Source: Cherax quadricarinatus
Taxonomy: Eukaryota; Arthropoda; Malacostraca; Decapoda; Parastacidae
Assembly (NCBI RefSeq): GCF_038502225.1
Contig: NC_091355.1
Span: 14,761,602 to 14,825,601 of the forward strand
Length of the DNA: 64,000 nt
Direction: 5' to 3'
The notes under the pieces are model-generated. The model was not told the DNA's origin. It did not search any database and was given only the letters and a program-made list of their open reading frames with translations. Shown in pieces: positions 36,013 through 46,527 of the stretch; the stretch's first letter is position 1, and every line of letters begins with the position of its first letter. A program made the position numbers and the translations under genes.

Positions 36013-38275
36013 CCTACTACACTACAGTACAGAGGGCCAGTGGGTCTAGACATGTGCCCATTGCTGAAACAGGAATTGTTAAAAGGAAGTCTCTCGAATG
36101 ATGTGCATTCGTTGCTTTATAACAAAGACTCCTTGATGCATGTTGCAGCAGCGAGCATATTTTTATCCACTTTTTCTGTAATGGTGCTGCACAGTTTGCA
36201 GACCAGCATCACAGCTCGTCTTGATGCTGAAGCAGTGCCTCCCAGTCAGCAACGATACTAAAGTTCATTGGTCAATTCAGGAGACTATACGTATTCCCAA
36301 GCCCCCTTGTTTTGTCATCAAAGGAAAAGTTCAGGACGATTTCGAACATGGATTTTTAGGTGTGATATTCTTAGAGTTTGTGATGGCTGACAGCTGCGGA
36401 GCATCGCAAGAAGTGGGAGGAACTGAAATTTACTGAGTAGGAAGAAAATATCATGTGTCAACTTCTCCAGTCCGGCCTTCTATCTTTCTGAGGTATATGA
36501 TATTTTTTCTTAGAATCAGATCGATGGCAATGAAACTGAAAGCAGCACCAGAGAAAGTGCTGTCTGCTGGATCAATAGCTCGTGCTTCCGGCAAGGTGAC
36601 TGATTTGGATAGTCCAAGCTTCACTCCGAGACCGTACATGTTTCTGACGTTCTACAGGACGGATTCCGCAGAGCCAGCAGTGCCATTATCCAAGAATAAG
36701 ATGTAGAGCTCATTGGACAGTCTTCCTGAGATCTTGTTAATGACCAGGCAGAAAAGATGCCATGTTCACCAAAGAGGAGATTAGAGGCGCCACTGTAACA
36801 CGATCGAATGAATAGAGTTAATAAATACTGATGAACAGCACAGAGTGCAGCATCTCTACTAAGTTACAGTAAAAGCAGTGACCAGATCGAATTTAGCACG
36901 TGATATTTACCTGTCAGGTCAGCAATGTATGCAATGTACAAGAATGTTTAGTCTCCATTTCAAGCTAAATTGGTTTCCGCATTGGGTATGCCTTGGCACT
37001 TACAATCCTCACTGCAAGCCTGGTAACAAGACGTCGGAAGGAGTATGATGCGTGAAGAGAACATCAGACACACAATCGCAAATTAGGCGAACTGAGGCAG
37101 TAGTTCTCTAAAACATTACAAGTGTGTTGGATTGAGCACTTGTATGTTGTGGTCTGACACCTGTGACACACTGCTAAGCCTGATGGAAATGACGAAGAAG
37201 CTTCATACACATCTGTACGTATGCGTACAGGTAAATAATGTGTGGTTGTGGGGTGTGCGTGTAGTATTATATGAAGAATTTTTTAAGGGTAACCTATAAG
37301 ACATTATTGTACTATTATATGGCGGAGAAATAGTTGATGTGGTTTGATCATTTCGAAATAGCATAGCAGACCATGATGGCGACAATAAAAAAATGTATTT
37401 ATAAAATGAGGGTTTAAGGACTTCTTGGTAACGGGTTGTCCCAGAAAACGTTGGAGGGAGGGATTATATTAGATTTTAAGTAGAAGGGGCTTGATTATCC
37501 TGCAGGCGTATAAATTTATTTAGGCACAGGTATAACATAAAACCGATTATCATACATAGGGATAACGTATTGTTGGAGAGTTAGCAAGGTTACTAGTAAG
37601 CTGGTAATAATTATTATTCTCAACTCTTTATATTCTATACACCACCTTTGGACTTTTGCTATTCTTAAAAGTAATCCTATTTCTGCTGCATTTGCCTTCC
37701 TTCATGAACGAAATCAGGATGATTTTTTTCCTCTTTCTCCCTTCATCTAATCCTTTACCCCTTTCGCTACAAACATTTCGTCCCATCTACCCAAAAATAT
37801 CACATTTCTTCCATATTTTCTTTCTCTTAAGCATTTGCAAATAAAATTTAATCCCTACATCTTCCCATCTCTTCATTTTCCCGAGTCCTAACATGTTAAT
37901 TTCATTTCCTTGCCTCAAACTTTGCATTTTCCAATTCCATTTTTTTTCCCAGCGTCGTTGCTATATTCCGCCTTCTCAATATTCAAACAAATTGAGATGC
38001 AGCAACCACTGCTGAAATAAGAGCACAGACTCTCACCACCATTAATCTTTTATCAGAATTTGAAATATTTGCTCCAAGTTCTGCACTAAAGTGCCCAGAA
38101 TACAGTCGCTATTTAGATGAAGAGAAAAACTTGAGGCAATGCAATTAAGTTATTCTGGTCAGAAAATTATAGGATAATTAGTCTAGCATATTACTGAGAC
38201 CTGTAGCTTGCTCTCTTGCGCTTGCTCTCTTGCGCTTGCTCTCTCTCTCTCTCTCTCTTCTAAGTTATAATCTCG
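36013..38275. other. Unassigned DNA with moderately long frames on both strands
   Basis: Frames at 36221-36436 (plus), 36455-36706 (plus) and 36451-36639 (minus) have balanced codon composition but no recognisable domain. The region 36040-36830 is less AT-rich than its surroundings and could hold a degraded gene. I cannot assign it. 36840-38220 is AT-rich with nothing recognised; a short (CT)n lies at about 38235-38260. Confidence 0.35.
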
Positions 38276-39429
38276 TCCCAGCAATACACTCGTCCTAGGT
38301 ATACACTCGTCCCGGCTATACACTCGTCCCGGCTATACACTCGTCCCGGCTATACACTCGTCCCGGCTATACACTCGTCCCGGCTATACACTCGTCCCGG
38401 CTACACACTCGTCCCGGCTACACACTCGTCCCGGCCACACACTCGTCCCGGCCACACACTCGTCCCGGCCACACACTCGTCCCGGCCACACACTCGTCCC
38501 GGCCACACACTCGTCCCGGCTATACACTCGTCCCGGCTATACACTCGTCCCGGCTATACACTCGTCCCGGCTATACACTCGTCCCGGCTATACACTCGTC
38601 CCGGCTACACACTCGTCCCGGCCACACACTCGTCCCGGCCACACACTCGTCCCGGCCACACACTCGTCCCGGCCACACACTCGTCCCGGCCACACACTCG
38701 TCCCGGCTATACACTCGTCCCGGCTATACACTCGTCCCGGCTACACACTCGTCCCGGCCACACACTCGTCCCGGCCACACACTCGTCCCGGCCACACACT
38801 CGTCCCGGCCACACACTCGTCCCGGCCACACACTCGTCCCGGCCACACACTCGTCCCGGCTACACACTCGTCCCGGCTACACACTCGTCCCGGCTATACA
38901 CTCGTCCCGGCTATACACTCGTCCCGGCTATACACTCGTCCCGGCTATACACTCGTCCCGGCTATACACTCGTCCCGGCTATACACTCGTCCCGGCTATA
39001 CACTCGTCCCGGCTATACACTCGTCCCGGCTATACACTCGTCCCGGCTATACACTCGTCCCGGCTATACACTCGTCCCGGCTATACACTCGTCCCGGCTA
39101 TACACTCGTCCCGGCTATACACTCGTCCCGGCTATACACTCGTCCCGGCTATACACTCGTCCCGGCTATACACTCGTCCCGGCTATACACTCGTCCCGGC
39201 TATACACTCGTCCCGGCTATACACTCGTCCCGGCTACACACTCGTCCCGGCCACACACTCGTCCCGGCCACATACTCGTCCCGGCTATACACTCGTCCCG
39301 GCTACACACTCGTCCCGGCTACACACTCGTCCCGGCTACACACTCGTCCCGGCTATACACTCGTCCCGGCTATACACTCGTCCCGGCTATACACTCGTCC
39401 CGGCTATACACTCGTCCCGGCTATACACT
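38276..39429. repeat. 17-bp minisatellite, about 67 units, mosaic of three variants
   Basis: The unit is CACTCGTCCCGGCTATA. Units ending CTATA, CTACA or CCACA occur in blocks: mostly CTATA, with CCACA blocks near 38430-38520, 38620-38700 and 38755-38860, usually bordered by CTACA. Nearly all variation is at these two C/T sites; a few extra changes occur in the first units. Confidence 0.97.
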
Positions 39430-39711
39430 AATACCTCCTAGCTGTGAATAAACAACTGTAGCTTTAAAAAATAGGTTAGCCAAGTATATGAGTGGGCTCC
39501 TTTTTTCTTATGTTCTTAACAAGGGCTTGAACAGCCAGGGTGTGGTGACTGGAGAACGGGCACCAACAGCATGATTGATCACTATTTCAACAAGGAATTC
39601 TGTTTCCTACGGACAACACTTAGTGATTTTTTTTGTATATATGGTACTGAGATGCTTTGAGATTTATATATAGAAAATGTATATGTTATCCCTGAAGAGT
39701 TTTATATATCT

Positions 39712-39957
39712 GGAGTTTATCTGGAGAGAGTTCCGGGGGTCAACGCCCCCGCGGCCCGGTCTGTGACCAGGCCTCCTTAGGTCAGTGTCCCAGGATGCGA
39801 CCCACACCAGTCGACTAACACCCAGGTACCCATTTTACTGATGGGGAACATAGACAACAGGTGGAAAGAAACACGTCCAATGTTTCTACTCTGGCTGGGA
39901 ATCGAAGCCAGGCCCTCGCCGTGTGAAGCGAGAGCGTTAACCACCAGGCCACCAGGG
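39712..39957 (-). mobile_element. tRNA-derived SINE, copy 2
   Basis: Very similar to the 22.6 kb copy over the whole 245 bp, with the same tRNA-like head (A-box region GGTGGCCTGGTGGTTAACG, B-box region TTCGATTCCC, here TGGCTTCGATTCCC) and the same duplicated end CTCCAGATAAACTCCAGATA. It differs by a few point changes. Confidence 0.93.
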
Positions 39958-40171
39958 TACAATTTCTAAGTATTTGAAGAAATTTTTAAAAGTATTGAAA
40001 TAGATATATAGAAAACCAAACAGATTTTAACGCTTTTTTAAACAATCTGATTTTTAAAACCTTAATTTGATTTGTTAATTTGAAAATGCAAAAATTAAAT
40101 TTCCACAACTTTTTTTTAATTTGGGGGGACTTACTTTATCCATTTTCTATTAGATTTTTTGCATTAATATA

Positions 40172-40208
<37 letters not shown>

Positions 40209-40279
40209 GTGACATGTGTGTTTGTGTGTGTGTGTGTATGTTAGTGACATGTGTGTTTGTGTGTGTGTGTGTATGTTAG

Positions 40280-40325
<46 letters not shown>

Positions 40326-40370
40326 GTTACCATATGTGTGTGTTAGTTACCATATGTGTGTGTGTGTGTG
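40172..40370. repeat. (GT)n with TTAGTGAC and TTAGTTACC spacers
   Basis: A compound array: (GT)n runs separated by TTAGTGACATG and then TTAGTTACCATA. The same TTAGTTACC/(GT)n array resumes on the other side of the CR1-like copy, showing that the array existed before the LINE inserted. Confidence 0.93.
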
Positions 40371-41464
40371 TACACTCACCTAATTGTACTCACCTAGTTG
40401 AGGTTGCGGGGGTCGAGTCCGAGCTCCTGGCCCCGCCTCTTCACTGATCGCTACTAGGTCACTCTCCCTGAGCCGTGAGCTTTATCATACCTCTGCTTAA
40501 AGCTATGTATGAATCCTGCCTCCACTACATCGCTCCCCAAACTATTCCACTTACTGACTACTCTGTGGCTGAAGAAATACTTCCTAACATCCCTGTGATT
40601 CATCTGTGTCTTCAACTTCCAACTGTGTCCCCTTGTTACTGTGTCCAATCTCTGGAACATCCTGTCTTTGTCCACTTTGTCAATTCCTCTCAGTATTTTG
40701 TATGTCGTTATCATGTCCCCCCTATCTCTCCTGTCCTCCATTGTCGTCAGGTTGATTTCCCTTAACCTCTCCTCGTAGGACATACCTCTTAGCTCTGGGA
40801 CTAGTCTTGTTGCAAACCTTTGCAGTTTCTCTAGTTTCTTTACGTGCATGGCTAGGTGTGGGTTCCAAACTGGTGCCGCATACTCCAATATGGGCCTAAC
40901 GTACACGGTGTACAGGGTCCTGAATGACTCCTTATTAAGATGTCGGAATGCTGTTCTGAGGTTTGCTAGGCGCCCATATGCTGCAGCAGTTATTTGGTTG
41001 ATGTGCGCTTCAGGAGATGTGCCTGGTGTTATACTCACCCCAAGATCTTTTTCCTTGAGTGAGGTTTGTAGTCTCTGGCCCCCTAGACTGTACTCCGTCT
41101 GCGGTCTTCTTTGCCCTTCCCCAATCTTCATGACTTTGCACTTGGTGGGATTGAACTCCAGGAGCCAATTGCTGGACCAGGTCTGCAGCCTGTCCAGATC
41201 CCTTTGTAGTTCTGCCTGGTCTTCGATCGAGTGATTTCTTCTCATCAGCTTCACGTCATCTGCAAACAGGGACACCACAGAGTCTATTCCTTCCGTCATG
41301 TCGTTCACAAATACCAGAAACAGCACTGGTCCTAGGACTGACCCCTGTGGGACCCCGCTGGTCACAGGTGCCCACTCTGACACCTCGCCACGTACCATGA
41401 CTCGCTGCTGTCTTCCTGACAAGTATTCCCTGATCCATTGTAGTGCCTTCCCTGTTATCCCTGC
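40371..41464 (-). mobile_element. CR1-like LINE, 5'-truncated copy inside (GT)n array
   Basis: About 1.09 kb of the 3' end of the CR1-like element, including 3' UTR (TACTCACCTAGTTG duplicated at the end) and the RT palm-to-C-terminus ORF. Both junctions are with (GT)n of the same compound array. It belongs to the subfamily with GAGGTTGCGGGGGTCGAGTC rather than GTGGTTGCAGGGG. Confidence 0.96.
40454..41422 (-). CDS. CR1-like LINE ORF2, C-terminal 322 codons
   Basis: Reverse-transcriptase fragment: SGVPQGSVLGPVLFLVFVND at about residue 22 and the catalytic FADD box near residue 55, then the thumb and C-terminal region LEYAAPVWNPHLAMHVKKLE. The frame is unbroken from the 5' truncation to the natural stop. 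The frame continues upstream of the first ATG to the junction at 41464 (GKALQWIREYLSGRQQR), so the ATG is not a true start. It lacks the endonuclease domain and RT fingers, so it cannot be functional alone. The intact frame indicates a young insertion. Confidence 0.9.
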   Translation of the reverse strand: MSGRQQRVMVRGEVSEWAPVTSGVPQGSVLGPVLFLVFVNDMTEGIDSVVSLFADDVKLMRRNHSIEDQAELQRDLDRLQTWSSNWLLEFNPTKCKVMKIGEGQRRPQTEYSLGGQRLQTSLKEKDLGVSITPGTSPEAHINQITAAAYGRLANLRTAFRHLNKESFRTLYTVYVRPILEYAAPVWNPHLAMHVKKLEKLQRFATRLVPELRGMSYEERLREINLTTMEDRRDRGDMITTYKILRGIDKVDKDRMFQRLDTVTRGHSWKLKTQMNHRDVRKYFFSHRVVSKWNSLGSDVVEAGFIHSFKQRYDKAHGSGRVT

Positions 41465-41742
41465 TGTGTGTGTGTGTGTGTGTGTTAGTTACAATATGTG
41501 TGTGTGTGTGTGTTAGTTACAATATATGTGTGTGTGTGTTAGTTACAATATATGTGTGTGCGTGTGTGTTAGTTACCATGTGTGTGTGTTAGTTACCGTG
41601 TGTGCGTGTGTGTGTGCGTGTGTTAGTTACAATGTGTGTGTATGTTAGTTACAATATATGTGTGTGCGTGTGTGTTAGTTACCATATGTGTGTGTGTGTG
41701 TTAGTTACCATGTGTGTGTTAGTTACCGTGTGTGTGTGTGTG
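41465..41742. repeat. (GT)n with TTAGTTAC spacers, right part
   Basis: Continuation of the array at 40.17-40.37 kb: GT runs separated by TTAGTTACAATA or TTAGTTACCATG units. Confidence 0.95.
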
Positions 41743-41802
41743 TACTCACCTAGTTGTACTCACCTAGTTGAGGTTGCGGGGGTCGAGTCCGAGCTCCTGG
41801 CC

Positions 41803-41805
<3 letters not shown>
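41743..41805 (-). mobile_element. CR1-like LINE, 63-bp 3'-end fragment within the same array
   Basis: Only the terminal 3' UTR (GCTCCTGGCCCCG end, TACTCACCTAGTTG duplicated) with (GT)n on both sides. This is a second insertion into the same microsatellite array as 40371-41464, or a tandem duplicate of that 3' end. Confidence 0.93.
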
Positions 41806-41863
<58 letters not shown>

Positions 41864-41952
41864 CGCGTTTTAGTTACCGTGTGTGTGTGTGTGTGTTTTA
41901 GTTACCACGTGTGTTAGTTACCATGTATGTGTATGTGTGTGTGCGCGCGCGC
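41806..41952. repeat. (GT)n / GCGCGC microsatellite
   Basis: (GT)n with GCGCGCGCG runs and two more TTAGTTACC spacers. Confidence 0.95.
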
Positions 41953-41967
41953 TTGCTTGCATGCGCA

Positions 41968-42238
41968 GAACAAACCACATGAGGATGAAAATCCTTAACT
42001 CTATATCTTTCACACACTCTTGTATCGTCAGAAGCTATGCAATGTTGCAAGATAACAAAGGAGAGGAAATTCTTTGAGGCAAGGCAGAAGGTATGATTGG
42101 CGGTTGTTCCATGAGGACCCTCTTATAGCTTCTGCCTTCCCTCAGAGAACTTTCCCTATCTGTTGCTGTCTTGCAACACTGCATAGCTCCTGAGGACGCA
42201 CGAAAGATCTAGAGCAAAAGACTTCCATTCCCATGTGG
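41968..42238. repeat. Large inverted repeat, arms about 115 bp
   Basis: The left arm (about 41968-42090) and the reverse complement of the right arm (about 42126-42238) align at roughly 75 percent by eye. Shared blocks are CCACATG, TCTTTC, AGAAGCTATGCAATGTTGCA versus AGGAGCTATGCAGTGTTGCA, and AGGCAGAAG. The loop is about 35 bp. It looks like an old inverted-dimer element similar in plan to the 11.8 and 14.2 kb elements, but of unrelated sequence. Confidence 0.7.
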
Positions 42239-42328
42239 CTTGTTCTGAATATATCAATAACAACATTGCGCAAGCCAAGGATTCGAACCCATGTTGTACT
42301 GGCCCTCCATTGTGAGCCAGCAGCATGC

Positions 42329-42330
<2 letters not shown>
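42239..42330 (-). mobile_element. tRNA-like SINE (leader family), truncated minus copy
   Basis: On the minus strand GGCTCACAATGGAGGGCC, CATGGGTTCGAATCC (B-box region) and CAATGTTGTTATTGATA match the 19.6 kb family. The 5' part is missing and replaced by (TA)n. Confidence 0.78.

Positions 42331-42421
<91 letters not shown>
42331..42421. repeat. (TA)n microsatellite between two inverted SINEs
   Basis: About 45 TA dinucleotides. It is followed by TTGTAACCACG, the complement of the SINE-family tail, so it likely arose from a SINE tail. Confidence 0.96.
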
Positions 42422-42425
<4 letters not shown>

Positions 42426-42469
42426 AACCACGATGCTGCTCGTAGGCTAGTACGCCAAACAGGGATGAG

Positions 42470-42690
42470 AATGAAATTAGCTTGAAAGCTCCCACACCTC
42501 CGTAAGTTCTCCGACCAAAAGTAACACCTAGCTTGGCTGGGTGCTTGGTTCTTGTAGGATTGGGTGGTTCTGTGGGTTAAGGCGTCATGTGGTTTTCGCT
42601 CACAATGGCGGGCCAGTACAACATAGGTGCGAATCCTTAGCTAGTGCAGTGTTGTCATTGATCAATACCACTCATTCGTCATTACAATAA
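42470..42690 (+). mobile_element. tRNA-like SINE (leader family), plus copy
   Basis: Leader GAAATTAGCTTGAAAGC and GCTGGGTGCTTGG, then GGTGGTTCTGTGGGTTAAGG (A-box region), GGTGCGAATCC (B-box region, diverged), and the 3' part GTGTTGTCATTGATCAATAC to GTCATTACAATAATA. Confidence 0.8.
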
Positions 42691-42794
42691 TAAATTATGG
42701 TCTTTCTTTTTCGTTTTGTCTGTGACGGGTTTCTTCTCCTGTGTCCAACAACGTGTGCGTGTGTAGTAATTTATGTATGTACTTATTGTTCTCA

Positions 42795-42936
42795 ACAGTG
42801 TTAATGTTGCAGTTTAAAAACTGTAGTGTAAAGCACCCTTCTGGCAAGACAGTGATGGAGTGAATGATGGTGAAAGTTTTTCTTTTTCGGGCCACCCTGC
42901 CTTGGTGGGAATCGGCCAGTGTTAAAAAAAAAATTT
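42795..42936 (+). mobile_element. RTE-like LINE, 3' terminal fragment
   Basis: About 140 bp nearly identical to 62490-62620: GTTAATGTTGCAGTTTAAAA, AAGCACCCTTCTGGCAAG and GGGCCACCCTGCCTTGGTGG, ending in poly-A. This high similarity makes it one of the younger RTE fragments. Confidence 0.95.
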
Positions 42937-42989
42937 GTATTATGTCTGTCTGTATAAGATATGTTCTCAATCAAAAAAAAAAAATAAAT

Positions 42990-42990
<1 letters not shown>

Positions 42991-43044
<54 letters not shown>
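42991..43044. repeat. (GA)n microsatellite
   Basis: About 26 GA dinucleotides, adjoining the tail side of the tRNA-like SINE at 43045. Confidence 0.96.
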
Positions 43045-43045
<1 letters not shown>

Positions 43046-43115
43046 CAGGGGATCGAACTGAGGTTCTGTCAGGAGCAATCCACATGCTGTACCATTAAGC
43101 CACCTGTGGTTTGCA
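43045..43115 (-). mobile_element. tRNA-like SINE head
   Basis: On the minus strand CCACAGGTGGCTTAATGG (A-box region) and CAGTTCGATCCCCTGAG (B-box region) are spaced as in a tRNA. It resembles the sequence at 56.74 kb. With a (TC)n tail and no cloverleaf acceptor match, it is a SINE head rather than a functional tRNA gene. Confidence 0.6.
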
Positions 43116-43299
43116 GTTGACACTTGTAAGACATGCTGCATCACCTACGACTGTCAGATTAAATATGGAAACCAGGTAGCTAGCAGTTTACATCTCATGT
43201 AAACTATCAGAAAAGATTACATTGTACTATAGTTGAAATCATTCCTGAGAAATATCCTACTTGTAAGGAAGTTTGGACGAATATGAAAAGGCTACCACT

Positions 43300-43405
43300 A
43301 GATGAATTATCAAGGATGAATTATCAAGGTTGAATTATCATGTATGAGTTATCAAAGATATATTTTCAAAGATGAATATCAAGGATGAATTATCAATTAT
43401 AATAC
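43300..43405. repeat. Degenerate GATGAATTATCAAG tandem repeat
   Basis: Six or seven 14-18 bp units with substitutions. Confidence 0.8.
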
Positions 43406-43580
43406 TTGTGAAAATTTAATAATTCTTGGAAAATTGAATACCTTATGTACACTGTTTTAGTTCTTTAAATAAAATACTCATTTCATAGGATAAGAATTAC
43501 TGACATTGATTATTTAACGGTGACTCAAAGCATTTTTTTTTATATTTGCCTTAAATGTTGATAAATTATTTCTTTCGTTT

Positions 43581-43886
43581 GGTGTTTTAATTTATAAAAC
43601 ATTATTGTCTCTCCTGAGAGTCCATATTTCTCTTGTACCATCGGTTGCGTTGTTTGATTAATTTATGTCATTGTTTACCTGTGGTGTTTTAATTTATAAA
43701 ACATTATTGTCTCTCCTGAGAGTCCATATTTCTCTTGTACCATCGGTTGCGCTGTTTGATTAATTTATGTCATTGTTTACCTGTGGTGTTTTAATTTATA
43801 AAACATTATTGTCTCTCCTGAGAGTCCATATTTCTCTTGTACCATCGGTTGCGTTGTTTGATTAATTTATGTCATTGTTTACCTGT
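43581..43886. repeat. Three tandem copies of a 102-bp unit
   Basis: Units begin GGTGTTTTAATTTATAAAAC at 43581, 43683 and 43785 and end CATTGTTTACCTGT. Only one substitution is visible (GCGTTG versus GCGCTG), so the triplication is recent. Confidence 0.96.
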
Positions 43887-44121
43887 CTGGAGTTATATAT
43901 TCTACTCCGGTTCTTCAAAAGCTTATCATTAATAATTCTCTACCGAGAGATTTATATTGAAATATGCGTATATAAATCTCTATACTGATATAGAAATGCA
44001 ATAAACTTAAAAAATCATAAACTAAAACTTAGTGTTTTCTTATGAATACTTCTGGATTTTCTTATTTGTGTTAGCTTTGTATTTTATGAATAAACAGGCA
44101 GAAAATCGTGATTGGAGTGAT
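43887..44121. other. Unassigned AT-rich DNA
   Basis: No gene or repeat is recognised. Confidence 0.5.
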
Positions 44122-44239
44122 ACACAAATAATCCGCACAGAGTGACACTTACGACATTTCAGCACGACTAGTTAATGGTCCAAGTCGGACCGAAACGTCG
44201 TCATAAGTTTCAGTCTCCTGTGTGAGGGTTATTTGTGTG
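44122..44239 (+). mobile_element. Foldback retroposon, internally shortened copy
   Basis: Starts CACAAATAATCCGCAC and ends GGGTTATTTGTGT like the full copies. Part of the left arm is deleted and the 3' tail is missing. The central AATGGTCC, AAGTCGGACCGAAACGTCG hairpin is kept. I found no convincing target duplication. Confidence 0.82.
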
Positions 44240-44967
44240 GATTGTATTTTATGCTATGTCCAATAGCGTAGACGGGATCTTGTGTCACTCTTTTGTGATT
44301 ATATTATTCTGAGAGAAAGGGAAAAAGCGTCGTCCTGAATTATTACCAGCAATTTCCTGCCCTTTCACTATCTTCTAGTATTCCGTATTCTATCTTCGGT
44401 CTATATTTTTTTTAAACATATCTTTCTGACAAACTGTTTTTCTCCCGCAAGATTTTTTTTACTCCTTTACTGTTCGCTCTCATTCTCCCTCTTTGTATTT
44501 TCAAATTATCTTCACAATCTGAATTCCACTTTCTTTAATTACCCACCCATTTTTTCAAAGGCATGGTGCAGCACAGTCGGATTGTCAGACTGTATCACCC
44601 TTATTACAGTGTATTTCATTTAGTTTCCAATACTTGAGAAGCAAGCAATTTAGGGCAGTTACCCATGAGAGCCATACAGCTGTTTTCTGTCGATAATTCA
44701 CATGTGACTGCGACGCTTCTTGTTGAAAGCCCAAGAAGTCAACAGAAATTAGTGCTCCAGTCATAAAATTTGTTGTGAAGGGTGAAAATAGATCAATGCT
44801 ATTTAGGTATCTTTAATTTTTAAGGGAATTAGGAATGCAAAATATATTTAGATTGCAAATTAATGTTTATTTTAATATACACCAGGAGAGAGATGCGTTC
44901 ATTACACCGTTTCATGTTTTGGAGAGCGTCGTGTATTTCTGTACAATAGTTCATAGACGATAAAATA
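44240..44967. other. Unassigned DNA
   Basis: T-rich; no gene recognised. Confidence 0.5.
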
Positions 44968-45012
44968 AGAATGAAGAAATCGTAATGACAAGATTGCAAA
45001 CAAACCAGGGTA
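44968..45012 (-). mobile_element. SINE tail fragment, TTTGTTTGCAATC family
   Basis: On the minus strand GGTTTGTTTGCAATC and TGTCATTACGATTTC match the tail of the SINEs at 16.8 and 63.6 kb. Confidence 0.7.
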
Positions 45013-45111
45013 AATATGATTTTTTTTAACATTAGAAACTCAATGTCTTTGAGAGTCCTTTAAAAATAACTAGGAATGTCTTTTGCAATCCAGATGGTGA
45101 TGAGGTATTCA

Positions 45112-45140
45112 CAAAAAAAAAAAAAAAAAAAAAAAAAAAA
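45112..45140. repeat. Poly-A tract
   Basis: About 28 uninterrupted A residues. Confidence 0.9.
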
Positions 45141-45349
45141 TGTCGGTTCTACCATAAGTAAACTTTCGTCAGATCCTTCTCAGTAAAATATTTACTAGAA
45201 TTATTGCATTTATAACAAAATTTTCATAAAATGTCCAATTAAGAATTATATAAACAAACAATGTTGATAATTGTGTCTTTAGGATTCCTAACTCAAAACA
45301 TCATATAATTTTATGTAAAACAATAAAAAGAAGTAAAACAAGTACAGTG

Positions 45350-45400
45350 ATTTGTTTGCAGTCGTGTTATTATGATTTCGTTAGTAATAAAAAAAAAAGT
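45350..45400 (+). mobile_element. SINE tail fragment with poly-A
   Basis: GATTTGTTTGCAGTCGTG and TTATTATGATTTCGTTAG followed by an A run: the same tail family on the plus strand. Confidence 0.65.
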
Positions 45401-45914
45401 CTTTTTAGATGATTAAAATTACATCACTTAATTTAGTGGGAACCTGGATACGCTGTTTTTCATTTAAGAGGTTTTAATAATTTTATTGATTGTCTTAAAT
45501 TTAACTAATATAGGATGGATAATATTCGTGCATTTCAAAATTGTTTTAAGAACCCTTAAAACTGAATTTATTCACACAGGTGCTAGTAACTCGCAAGCAT
45601 TATATGATAAACGTAAACGTTCTCAATCCATAATTTTGGAAAATTGTTAACGTAAACTTATTGAGCCATTCATGAACGAGCAAACATTGACACATGATAG
45701 ATATTTACTATAAAGTTTGTGAGATGTAGGAAAGATTAAGTGACTTAATTGCTTTTTTTTTTTTTGTCACAAAAACGAGTGCTTATATTATGGTTAACTT
45801 ACAGACTGTTAATATGAGCAGATCTTTTCAACATTTTAGGTCAAAACATATAAGCAATATTAAAACAATAAGTGTGAGAAGTTTGTGTGCTTAAGACCTA
45901 CAGCTTAATACTAC

Positions 45915-45990
45915 TTGAAGGTCTTTCCGGAAGTCAACGCCCCCGCGGCCCCTATCCTTGACCAGGCCTCCCAAGGTGTGGGCTGTGCAC
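45915..45990 (-). mobile_element. SINE 3'-body fragment related to the 22.6/39.7 kb family
   Basis: GTCAACGCCCCCGCGGCCCC and GACCAGGCCTCC are shared with the other two copies, then the sequence diverges. The tRNA-like head is missing. Confidence 0.6.
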
Positions 45991-46527
45991 CCCTACTGAG
46001 TTATTCCAAAGGGTCAGCAAAGCTTGGCTGCAAGTATTGGTCTTGTAGCCTGCCCTCGATACCTTGTTATCCACTGATGTCTATTCTGGCCAATACTGTG
46101 TGGGGCCCCGTGTTCACAATAGTTGGGAACCGCTGTTAGTCCTATAAAATTCAAGGGAGGTATTCACGGGTCTGGGTCATGAAATAAAACTGTGATAAGC
46201 CTCGCATTACAATGATTGTTGCTTTATGTTCCTCAATATCAACAATTTTGTTTAGATCGATTGTATTTAATGTGTGTCTTTGCGTACAGAGTAACAGTGA
46301 ATAACAAGTGAATACTATTTCTAGAAGTATACTTCTCTAGGTTAAGACATTCACACAACGATACTAAGCCAGTTTAGCACATTTCATGAATCTATCGTTA
46401 CCACTCTGACTCGAAACATGGCCATTCCAGAGTGACACTAGTACTCCAGGCTAACAAACTATTACTAGGCGGTGAATTACTAAGACTAGCTTATACCACA
46501 CCAACTATCTTTCTAAACTGACACACA

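Noticed and set aside
38276..39429. CRISPR-like or coding repeat
   Set aside because: 17-bp tandem units without spacers; the period is not a multiple of three and no frame crosses it.
40311..41900. Telomere-like TTAGG repeats because of TTAGTTACC motifs
   Set aside because: TTAG occurs once per spacer inside (GT)n and is never tandem; it does not match the arthropod TTAGG array.
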